From CALMSM01 sp964534095 (GTDB taxonomy: Bacteria; Patescibacteriota; Saccharimonadia; Saccharimonadales; CALMSM01): a stretch of DNA of 11,430 bases. The position numbers were made by a program, and so were the translations under genes. The stretch lies in the NCBI GenBank assembly GCA_964534095.1, contig CAZHPF010000023.1, forward strand, positions 1-11,430, read 5' to 3'. Shown here one piece after another: positions 1-5,334 of the stretch; position 1 is the first letter of the stretch, and every line of letters begins with the position of its first letter. A model generated the notes under the pieces. That model did no database searches. It had not been told where the DNA came from and worked only from the letters and a program-made list of their open reading frames with translations.

Positions 1-108
1 ATCGGGGTGCAGTTCTACTGCTTTCCGCCGGAAAGCTTTTTTAATCTCATCGGCTGAAGCGCTTTTGTTCACTCCCAGCACTTCGTAGTAATCACGTTTT
101 GTCACCAT
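1..108 (-). CDS. dnaJ: DnaJ co-chaperone, N-terminal part of J-domain (cut by window edge)
   Basis: The first 36 codons of DnaJ (Hsp40), which delivers unfolded proteins to DnaK and stimulates its ATPase through the J-domain. The visible protein begins MVTKRDYYEVLGVNKSAS and continues through the helix II segment EIKKAFRRKAVELHPD, the standard J-domain opening. The window ends exactly on the HPD tripeptide that is essential for DnaK stimulation, so the G/F region, zinc fingers and C-terminal domains lie outside. The ATG at 108 is chosen because it gives the family-typical start; a nearby ATG at 113 is out of frame. Upstream is only a weak purine stretch (GGGTAGGGTAG), not a strong Shine-Dalgarno. 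The gene follows dnaK by 71 bp on the same strand with no evident promoter between, so it is probably co-transcribed with dnaK. Confidence 0.95.
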   Translation of the reverse strand, partial: MVTKRDYYEVLGVNKSASADEIKKAFRRKAVELHPD

Positions 109-135
109 ATCATTCTACCCTACCCCGTGCCATCT

Positions 136-165
136 GTAGACAGGTTTTAATTCTAACCTGTCTAC
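136..165 (-). promoter_or_regulatory. Perfect 11-bp inverted repeat in the dnaK-dnaJ gap
   Basis: Arms GTAGACAGGTT (136-146) and AACCTGTCTAC (155-165) are exact complements around an 8-base loop. In the dnaK-dnaJ transcript this makes a stable hairpin starting 15 nt after the dnaK stop. The sequence following it on the minus strand (AGATGGCACGGGG) has no U-run, so it does not look like a classical intrinsic terminator. Plausible roles are an mRNA 3'-end stabiliser or processing site that sets the DnaK:DnaJ ratio, or a leaky terminator. The role is inferred; the repeat is seen directly. Confidence 0.75.
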
Positions 166-179
166 GTGTTGGACGAGGA

Positions 180-2120
180 CTAGTCTTCTTTCTTCTTGTC
201 TTGTTCCGGATCTGACTCAGAATCGACAACTTCACCTTCTACGGGTTCTTCTTTCTTGTTGGACTTTTTCTTGTCGTCAGCTTCTGATTTGTCAGCTTCT
301 TCTTTGGCGGCCTGTTCGTACATTTTGGCACCGACGGGCATAATTTTGTCAGTCAATTCTTTGGCGGCGGCTTCGAGCGTATCTTTGTCGGCTTTTTCGT
401 CTGCCACAACCTTTTTGGCTGTCTCTACAGCTTCGTCAAGCGTTTTGATATCATCTTCGCCTAGCTTGTCTTTATTATCGGACTTCATTTTTTCTGCTTG
501 GTAGACAGCGCTGTCAAGCTGGTTGCGGGCATCAATTGCTTCGCGCTTTGCCTTGTCTTCGTCGGCATGAGTCTCAGCTTCTTTGGCCATTTTTTCGACT
601 TCGGTTTTGTCCAAATTGCCACTGTTTTGGATAGTAATCGATTGCTCTTTACCGCTACCTTTGTCTTTGGCTGTGACGTTCAAAATGCCGTTGGCATCGA
701 TATTAAATGTCACTTCAATCTGCGGGACGCCGCGTGGCGCAGACGGAATACCGTCGAGTACGAACCGGCCGAGCGACTTGTTGTCGGCCACCATTTCGCG
801 TTCGCCCTGTACGACGTGAATTTCTACCTGTGGTTGGTTGTCTGCGGCTGTGCTAAATACTTCTGATTTGCTGGTTGGGATTGTAGTATTGCGTTCGATC
901 AGTTTAGTCGCGACACTACCGAGTGTCTCAATGCCAAGTGACAGGGGCGTAACATCCAGCAGTAATACGTCTTTGACGTCGCCTTGCAGCACACCGCCCT
1001 GGATAGCCGCGCCAATGGCCACGACTTCATCGGGGTTGACACCTTTCATCGGTTCTTTGCCAAAGATCTTTTTGACCTTTTCTTGTACGGCTGGCATGCG
1101 GGTCATACCACCAACTAAAACGACTGCATCGATATCGCTGGCTTTGAGGCCAGCGTCTTTGAGTGCTTTCTCGCAAGGGATAGCGGTCTTGTCGACCAGG
1201 TCGCCAACCAAGCTCTCAAGTTTGGCACGGGTCAGTTTGTGTTCAAAGTGTTTTGGCCCATCAGCGTCAGCGGTCAAAAATGGCAGATTGACATTAACTT
1301 CCGTAGTAGTAGACAGTTCGATCTTGGCTTTTTCTGCTTCGTCGCGCAGCCGTTGCATGGCAGCTTTGTCGTCGCTGATGTCCAAGCCATGTTCTTTTTT
1401 GAACTCGTCGGCAAAATAATTTACCAGGACACGGTCAAAGTCGGCACCCCCCAGGTGGGTATCACCGTTGGTAGATTTAACTTCAAACACGCCATCACCT
1501 AGCTCCAAGATAGACACATCGAAAGTACCCCCACCGAGGTCATAGACGGCAATTTTTTCATCTTTTTTGTCGGCTTTGTCTAGTCCATAGGCCAGCGCGG
1601 CGGCAGTTGGTTCGTTGATAATACGCTTTACTTCCAGCCCGGCTATTTTACCGGCGTCTTTGGTAGCTTGGCGTTGGGAGTCATCAAAGTAAGCAGGTAC
1701 GGTAATAACGGCTTCAGTAACTTGGCCGCCCAGGAAGCTTTCGGCATCGGCCTTAAGCTTGCCAAGTACCATGGCGCTGATTTCTTCGGGGCTGTATTCT
1801 TTGTCGCCCATTTTTACCTTTACGCTTTGGCCGGATTTGACGATTTCGTAGCCCATAAGCTTAAGGTCTCGCTGGACTTCTTTATCGCTGAACTTGCGGC
1901 CAATCAGGCGTTTTACTTCATAAACAGTATTGGCTGAGTTGGTCACTTGCTGACGGCGTGCTACCTGGCCAACTAGACGTTCACCGCCTTTGTTGACTGC
2001 AACGACGCTGGGTGTCGTACGGTTACCTTCACCGTTAGCGATGATTTCGGCCTTGCCGGCTTGCATCACTGCCATAGCGCTGTTAGTGGTACCGAGGTCG
2101 ATTCCGATGATTTTACCCAT
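180..2120 (-). CDS. dnaK: Chaperone DnaK (Hsp70)
   Basis: Cytosolic ATP-dependent Hsp70 chaperone, 646 aa, full length. The nucleotide-binding domain shows phosphate-1 motif GIDLGTTNS (6-14), catalytic Lys70 in VKRLIGRKF, NEPTAAALAYG (169-179), phosphate-2 motif YDLGGGTFD (193-201, Thr199) and the adenosine motif VGGMTRMP (336-343). The hydrophobic interdomain linker VLLLDVTPLSLG spans about 385-396, then the beta-sandwich substrate domain, helical lid, and a 40-residue Lys/Asp/Glu-rich tail that retains an EGEVVDSE version of the usual C-terminal motif. The stretch after Lys70 keeps the approximately 24-residue segment that Gram-positive DnaKs lack, and numbering matches E. coli through Thr199. 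The ATG at 2120 has a strong Shine-Dalgarno, AAGGAGA at 2129-2135. It has its own CIRCE-controlled promoter downstream of grpE, and dnaJ follows. Confidence 0.98.
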   Translation of the reverse strand: MGKIIGIDLGTTNSAMAVMQAGKAEIIANGEGNRTTPSVVAVNKGGERLVGQVARRQQVTNSANTVYEVKRLIGRKFSDKEVQRDLKLMGYEIVKSGQSVKVKMGDKEYSPEEISAMVLGKLKADAESFLGGQVTEAVITVPAYFDDSQRQATKDAGKIAGLEVKRIINEPTAAALAYGLDKADKKDEKIAVYDLGGGTFDVSILELGDGVFEVKSTNGDTHLGGADFDRVLVNYFADEFKKEHGLDISDDKAAMQRLRDEAEKAKIELSTTTEVNVNLPFLTADADGPKHFEHKLTRAKLESLVGDLVDKTAIPCEKALKDAGLKASDIDAVVLVGGMTRMPAVQEKVKKIFGKEPMKGVNPDEVVAIGAAIQGGVLQGDVKDVLLLDVTPLSLGIETLGSVATKLIERNTTIPTSKSEVFSTAADNQPQVEIHVVQGEREMVADNKSLGRFVLDGIPSAPRGVPQIEVTFNIDANGILNVTAKDKGSGKEQSITIQNSGNLDKTEVEKMAKEAETHADEDKAKREAIDARNQLDSAVYQAEKMKSDNKDKLGEDDIKTLDEAVETAKKVVADEKADKDTLEAAAKELTDKIMPVGAKMYEQAAKEEADKSEADDKKKSNKKEEPVEGEVVDSESDPEQDKKKED

Positions 2121-2169
2121 AGTTTTACTCTCCTTTACTTACATTACATGCTGAGATGCTACAAATATA

Positions 2170-2196
2170 TTAGCACTCTATTGAGTACACTGCCAG
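2170..2196 (-). promoter_or_regulatory. Second, degenerate CIRCE at the predicted dnaK transcription start
   Basis: On the minus strand the layout is CTGGCAGTG-N9-GAGTGCTAA. The right half-site is a perfect CIRCE half, and the 9-bp spacing is exact. The left half matches the partner half of the upstream CIRCE (TTGGCACTC) at 6 of 9 positions. It lies exactly 36 bp from that CIRCE, directly downstream of the -10 box, so HrcA bound here would cover the start site. Whether HrcA really binds this weaker copy is inference. Confidence 0.55.
2173..2188 (-). promoter_or_regulatory. Predicted 5'-terminal hairpin of the dnaK mRNA
   Basis: Minus-strand GTACTC-AATA-GAGTGC folds into a 6-bp stem (one G-U pair) with a 4-base loop. 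The predicted transcription start, 7 nt after the -10 box, is at about 2188, so the hairpin would begin at or next to the first nucleotide of a roughly 68-nt leader. CIRCE repeats at mRNA 5' ends are known to influence transcript stability in other bacteria; that role here is inferred. Confidence 0.45.
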
Positions 2197-2223
2197 TATA
2201 AATAATTAGCACTCAATAGTCAA
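2195..2223 (-). promoter_or_regulatory. dnaK promoter, housekeeping sigma type
   Basis: Minus-strand TTGACT (2223-2218), 17-bp spacer, TATACT (2200-2195): near-consensus for the main sigma factor with optimal spacing. The -35 box occupies the spacer of the strong CIRCE at 2206-2232, so HrcA binding would directly block RNA polymerase. The same arrangement recurs at the hrcA promoter. Confidence 0.88.
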
Positions 2224-2232
2224 GAGTGCCAA
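2206..2232 (-). promoter_or_regulatory. CIRCE operator (HrcA site) of dnaK
   Basis: Minus-strand TTGGCACTC-N9-GAGTGCTAA matches the CIRCE consensus TTAGCACTC-N9-GAGTGCTAA with a single substitution. CIRCE is the binding site of the heat-shock repressor HrcA, which is encoded in this window. It begins 1 bp after the grpE stop codon and contains the dnaK -35 box in its spacer. Confidence 0.95.
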
Positions 2233-2233
2233 T

Positions 2234-2743
2234 TTACACCGTTCCAGCTTGTTTAGCAGCTTTCTCCATTTTGACGCGAACCATGGCGTGGCGGATAACT
2301 TCGTCGCCTAACGTATAGCCGGATTGCAGTTCTTCGCTCACAACTTCAGTGTCACCCTGACTATCTTCCATACTGACGGCTTCATGTAAGCGCGGATCAA
2401 ATATTTCGCCGGTAGTGTTAATGCGTACTACGCCCATATCGCTGAGCGCTTTTTCGAACTGCTTGACGACACTTTGCACGCCCTTAACATATTCATTATT
2501 TTTGAGGTCTGCCGGTACATGCTTGAGAGCTCTTTCGAAGTTATCAATGACGGGGAGCAGTTCGCGAACCACGCTTGCTTTGATTATATTTTTGAGGCCG
2601 GATACTTGCTCGTCGTGGCGACGACGGATGTTGGCGCTATCGGCTCGCTCGTGCTGAAGCGCTTCAGTAAGGGCTTCAACTTGGGCTTGTAATTCTTGTT
2701 CAAGCTCTGTGGGCTGGGGCGTGTGGGATTGTTTTTTACTCAT
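2234..2743 (-). CDS. grpE: Nucleotide exchange factor GrpE
   Basis: GrpE dimer that releases ADP from DnaK and acts as a thermosensor in the DnaK cycle. From ATG 2743 it is 169 aa. It has a polar N-terminus, a long helical coiled-coil stretch (about 12-60), the four-helix-bundle dimer region (VRELLPVIDNFERAL, 59-73), and the C-terminal beta head with FDPRLHEAV (115-123) and the closing SGYTLGDEVIRHAMVRV (141-157). An in-frame start exists at 2827 but adds 28 non-GrpE residues encoded inside hrcA, so it is rejected. The start ATG overlaps the end of hrcA in ATGAGTAA (8 bp), and a GGAG lies 10 nt upstream within hrcA, which indicates translational coupling. Expression should be repressed by HrcA through the hrcA promoter. 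Confidence 0.96.
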   Translation of the reverse strand: MSKKQSHTPQPTELEQELQAQVEALTEALQHERADSANIRRRHDEQVSGLKNIIKASVVRELLPVIDNFERALKHVPADLKNNEYVKGVQSVVKQFEKALSDMGVVRINTTGEIFDPRLHEAVSMEDSQGDTEVVSEELQSGYTLGDEVIRHAMVRVKMEKAAKQAGTV

Positions 2744-3443
2744 ACAGAGCTGACTCCAGTGTTCTTCCAGTGTGCTCGACAAGCTGCATGACCTCGCGGT
2801 AGCTTTGGCGGGTAGGCCCCAACACACCTACGTAACTTTTGTCTGAGTATGGGCTTCGGAACCGGCTGATAATCAGACTGCACTGGGCACTTCTGCCAAT
2901 GGGGTTTTCGGCACCGATATAAACGCTGAGCGGTTCGTTAGGCGCAGCTTCGCGCAACCATGGCTCCAGGTTATCCAGCAGTCGTGCGACTTGCTGAACC
3001 TGGCCGACAGCCAGAAACTCCGGTTGTCCAAAAAGATTACTCAAGCCTGCGATATAGAGCTGGTCGCCAATCGTAGCAAGTCCTAAGTTATGCGTGAGCT
3101 CCACAAGCGTATCTACGGCGTTACGAATAGTACGCTCTGGTACCCCGCCGCCCTCTACCCGTGCGGTCAGCGCACGCTCACCGCGTCGTTCAGCAGGAGA
3201 GTTTCCACTATCTTTAACCATATTGTTCACATAGAACCGATAGCCTTTGTCGGTTGGTACGCGACCGGCGCTAGTGTGAGGCTGCATGATATAGCCCAGC
3301 CGTTCCAGCTCGGCCATTTCCGAACGAATCGTAGCCGAAGAGACGTGAAATGCTCTGGCGAGTAGTGACGAGCCAACGGGGCTGGCTACCTCTGCATACT
3401 GCTCTACTACGGCGGCTAACAGCTTAATTTGTCTCTCTGTCAT
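2736..3443 (-). CDS. hrcA: Heat-inducible transcription repressor HrcA, compact form
   Basis: Repressor that binds CIRCE and shuts off chaperone genes when GroEL capacity is free. From ATG 3443 it is 235 aa, clearly shorter than the usual roughly 340. The N-terminal winged helix is intact: MTERQIKLLAAVVEQY (1-16), then SSATIRSEMAELERLGYI (35-52) and TSAGRVPTDKGYRFYV (57-72). The C-terminal core keeps GLSNLFGQPEF (133-143), IGAENP (176-181) and SYVGVLGPTRQSY (203-215). About 100 residues of the central GAF-like/inserted dimerisation region appear to be missing between about 122 and 128. The reading frame opens at 3470, but that codon lies in the CIRCE and promoter, and the family start is MTERQ. 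No Shine-Dalgarno precedes the ATG, and the -10 box ends 9 nt upstream, so the mRNA is probably nearly leaderless. The 3' end overlaps grpE. Confidence 0.94.
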   Translation of the reverse strand: MTERQIKLLAAVVEQYAEVASPVGSSLLARAFHVSSATIRSEMAELERLGYIMQPHTSAGRVPTDKGYRFYVNNMVKDSGNSPAERRGERALTARVEGGGVPERTIRNAVDTLVELTHNLGLATIGDQLYIAGLSNLFGQPEFLAVGQVQQVARLLDNLEPWLREAAPNEPLSVYIGAENPIGRSAQCSLIISRFRSPYSDKSYVGVLGPTRQSYREVMQLVEHTGRTLESALYE

Positions 3444-3452
3444 GATAGCAGT

Positions 3453-3481
3453 AGTATAGCTTGCTAGCACTCGTCAGTCAA
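3453..3481 (-). promoter_or_regulatory. hrcA-grpE promoter, housekeeping sigma type
   Basis: Minus-strand TTGACT (3481-3476), 17-bp spacer, TATACT (3458-3453), identical in both hexamers and spacing to the dnaK promoter. The -35 box is in the CIRCE spacer and overlaps the stop codon of the upstream gene. The predicted start of transcription (about 3446) is only about 3 nt before the hrcA ATG. Confidence 0.88.
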
Positions 3482-3490
3482 GAGTGCCAG
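3464..3490 (-). promoter_or_regulatory. CIRCE operator (HrcA autoregulatory site)
   Basis: Minus-strand CTGGCACTC-N9-GAGTGCTAG, three substitutions from the 18 consensus half-site positions, with exact 9-bp spacing. It is placed relative to the promoter exactly as at dnaK. Positions 3474-3490 also encode the last codons of the guanylate-kinase-like gene. It implies HrcA autoregulation of hrcA-grpE. Confidence 0.92.
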
Positions 3491-4220
3491 CTTTGGCCAG
3501 ATAGGCTTGCGTATCTTTTAAAAGGCTGGCCGCTAAGTCACGACCAGCTCTTTCTGCGATTCTGTCAAGACGCCCTGCGGTGACGGCATTCACTTGCGCG
3601 GTTGCATGGCTAAGGTCGTCGTTAATAATGAAGTGGTAATAGCCGACTTCTAAAGCATGCTGGAACTCTCCAACAGCACTTTTCATACGTCGACAATGCT
3701 CTGCCTTGGTCATTGTGCCTCTCTTATGGAGACGTTTTTGCCATTCTTTAAAACTTGGTGGCAATACAAAAATAGGGAACGCGTCCGGTTTGACGGCTAC
3801 AATATCATCGACTCCGACTGTCTCAATATCAGTAATGCCTACTAGTCGCTGGTCACGAGCTTTTTCGAACTCATGAACGCTAATGCCGGATACCTGCTGG
3901 GCATGGATAATGGCTGGGGCGATGAGTTCGCCTGCTTTCACTGCTGCGAATACTTCTTCCTCAGATTTAAACCAATACTCTACGCCGTTTTGTTCGGGTA
4001 CACCATCGTTAATACGTTTTGCGCGCGTAGTGTCTGACACTAAAAACCGATAGCCGCCTTGATGCACGAGTTCACGAATAATGGCATTGCGACCAACCGA
4101 CGAAGGGCCGACCATGAGCGCCAGTTTTGTGGCAGTCAACACTTTCTTGCTGGTTTCAGAAATCGCGTAGTGGGTCAGGATTTTTTCAAACTCAGCAAGA
4201 TGCTTTAGGCTGTTTTCCAT
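3474..4220 (-). CDS. Guanylate kinase-like protein with altered P-loop
   Basis: 248 aa, P-loop NTPase of the guanylate kinase family (normally ATP + GMP to ADP + GDP). The P-loop reads GPSSVGRN (38-45) where active enzymes have GPSGxGK[ST], so the catalytic Lys is Arg44 and the Ser/Thr is Asn45. Other family marks remain: GMP-site SDTTRAKR (62-69), NGVEYWF (78-84), GITDIETVGV (128-137, the DxD-like strand), lid LHKRGTMTKAEHCRRM (164-179) and the NDDL near 200. The GMP-site acid and Tyr after GEL are replaced (APAIIHAQQVSG). About 30 residues precede the P-loop and about 45 follow NDDL, longer than the usual roughly 200 aa enzyme. It may be a catalytically weak or regulatory paralogue, with a true gmk elsewhere. 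The ATG at 4220 has no Shine-Dalgarno and a -10 box directly upstream. It is divergent from bcp, and the 3' end overlaps the hrcA CIRCE. Confidence 0.8.
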   Translation of the reverse strand: MENSLKHLAEFEKILTHYAISETSKKVLTATKLALMVGPSSVGRNAIIRELVHQGGYRFLVSDTTRAKRINDGVPEQNGVEYWFKSEEEVFAAVKAGELIAPAIIHAQQVSGISVHEFEKARDQRLVGITDIETVGVDDIVAVKPDAFPIFVLPPSFKEWQKRLHKRGTMTKAEHCRRMKSAVGEFQHALEVGYYHFIINDDLSHATAQVNAVTAGRLDRIAERAGRDLAASLLKDTQAYLAKAGTLD

Positions 4221-4226
4221 GGTACA

Positions 4227-4235
4227 GTTATATCA
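4227..4235 (-). promoter_or_regulatory. Extended -10 promoter of the guanylate-kinase-like gene (leaderless)
   Basis: Minus-strand TGATATAAC contains the TGN extension and a 5-of-6 match to TATAAT. Six bases separate it from the ATG at 4220, so a start 7 nt downstream would fall on the A of the start codon. No convincing -35 box is seen, which is acceptable for an extended -10 promoter. Confidence 0.55.
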
Positions 4236-4249
4236 GAACTAGGGTAAAT

Positions 4250-4699
4250 ATGAAAGCATCTAACTTCGCACTTCCAGACCAAGATAACCAAATACGTACG
4301 CTAAATGACTTTGCGGGCGGCTGGCTGGTGCTGTATTTTTACCCTAAAGACGACACGCCAGGTTGTACGGTTGAAGCCTGCAGTCTTCGTGATGCCAATG
4401 ACGAGCTCATAACTTTGGGCGCCCAAGTAGTAGGTATCAGCAAAGACGATGAGGATAGTCATCGTAAGTTTCAAGCTAAACACAAACTAAACTTCACGCT
4501 ACTATCCGACTCAACTGGTAACACCATTGAAGCGTATGGAGCCTGGGGTAAAAAAATGTTTGGCAATGAGGGCATATTGCGTAAAACATTTATCATTGAC
4601 CCTTCGGGGAATATCGTAAAGACTTATGGCCGAGTGACGCCGCTGGGACACGGCGAACAGGTAGTGCGCGAACTCAGACGCTTGCAACTCAAAGCTTAG
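4250..4699 (+). CDS. bcp: Peroxiredoxin, Bcp/PrxQ type
   Basis: Thiol peroxidase that reduces hydrogen peroxide and organic hydroperoxides with electrons from thioredoxin; cytosolic. From ATG 4250 it is 149 aa, normal for the family. The active site is YPKDDTPGCTVEAC (31-44), with peroxidatic Cys39 and resolving Cys44 five residues later, as in atypical 2-Cys Bcp enzymes. VVGISKDDEDSHRKF and LRKTFIIDPSG are further family segments. The open frame extends back to 4127, but that part is antisense to the divergent gene and has no peroxiredoxin character. AGGG at 4241-4244 is a short, weak Shine-Dalgarno. Its start is 29 bp from the divergent guanylate-kinase-like start, so the promoters must overlap. 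Its stop overlaps the convergent membrane-protein gene by 4 bp, leaving no room for a separate terminator. Confidence 0.96.
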   Translation: MKASNFALPDQDNQIRTLNDFAGGWLVLYFYPKDDTPGCTVEACSLRDANDELITLGAQVVGISKDDEDSHRKFQAKHKLNFTLLSDSTGNTIEAYGAWGKKMFGNEGILRKTFIIDPSGNIVKTYGRVTPLGHGEQVVRELRRLQLKA

Positions 4700-5328
4700 G
4701 CCGCTTTGAGCAGTAGTTTAGCGAACTTAATTGTGGCTGTTTTACTACTAACCTCTTGATTTCCCTGCCCGCTAACGGTGGCAGTGACGAGTCTTTTGTC
4801 TTTTCTGGCGGTGAGCTGGCCAGACTCCTCAAGATAAACAGCCTGGTCGCCGGCACCATCTACTACTGTGCCGCCACGCTGCTTAATACGGTCAATTGTC
4901 TGTTGAGCCAATGCTACTGAATCGACCGTTCGTATGCTAAGGATTACTGTGCGCTGGCTTTGGTCGCTGGTGATAGTTTGATAGGCACAGCTAGAAAAGT
5001 TACTCATACTATGAGCCGGTGGAGAAAAGCCAGTTAAAGTTTCGACTGGTTGATTCAGGATATCCTCTACGGCATCTGCCGAAACAGCTTGACAGACTTT
5101 GCTGTTTTTTGCAGCATTCCCTCGTTGCTGATCGCTGAGAGCGGCGGACTGTATATTGTTGGTACGCGTAGATCGTACGGAGTAGCCCAGTATTGTGCCT
5201 TTGTGTATAAACCGTTCAATTTGCGAACCTAACGCCAGCAGAATCACGATACACAACATAACAACGAATGGGTGCACTTTGAGCCATTGCCCTACTTTTT
5301 TTGGATACGAGGTTGCTCGCCGGTTCAT
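4696..5328 (-). CDS. Small membrane-anchored extracytoplasmic protein, unknown function
   Basis: 210 aa. A basic N-terminus (MNRRATSYPKKVGQWLK) is followed by one hydrophobic segment (about 20-34, FVVMLCIVILLALG), then an otherwise soluble domain that would lie outside the membrane. Two cysteines, Cys79 in SKVCQAVSADAVEDIL and Cys114 in FSSCAYQT, could form a disulfide; GAGDQAVYLEESGQL (158-172) follows. The order of Cys, an S-C-x-Y strand and a G-x-GD-x-A turn recalls actinobacterial DUF3558-type lipoproteins, but this is only a resemblance and I do not recognise the family firmly. The start ATG is 6 nt after the stop of the beta-helix gene, with GAGG (5338-5341) overlapping that stop, so it is the distal gene of the surface operon and translationally coupled. 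It ends 4 bp into the convergent bcp. Confidence 0.85.
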   Translation of the reverse strand: MNRRATSYPKKVGQWLKVHPFVVMLCIVILLALGSQIERFIHKGTILGYSVRSTRTNNIQSAALSDQQRGNAAKNSKVCQAVSADAVEDILNQPVETLTGFSPPAHSMSNFSSCAYQTITSDQSQRTVILSIRTVDSVALAQQTIDRIKQRGGTVVDGAGDQAVYLEESGQLTARKDKRLVTATVSGQGNQEVSSKTATIKFAKLLLKAA

Positions 5329-5334
5329 GCTAGA

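Noticed and set aside
196..1937. Several long open frames on the plus strand across dnaK
   Set aside because: They are antisense to an unmistakable full-length dnaK, have low-complexity Ser-rich translations, and no ribosome site or family resemblance.
2744..2827. Longer GrpE start at 2827
   Set aside because: The extra 28 residues lie in the hrcA coding region and look nothing like GrpE; the ATG at 2743 gives a typical length and a coupled overlap.
2736..3443. Frameshift as the cause of the short HrcA
   Set aside because: Motifs on both sides of the missing region are in the same uninterrupted frame, so an in-frame deletion is the better reading.
4127..4249. Extended N-terminus for the peroxiredoxin
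   Set aside because: Antisense to the guanylate-kinase-like gene, not peroxiredoxin-like; ATG 4250 gives the normal family start.
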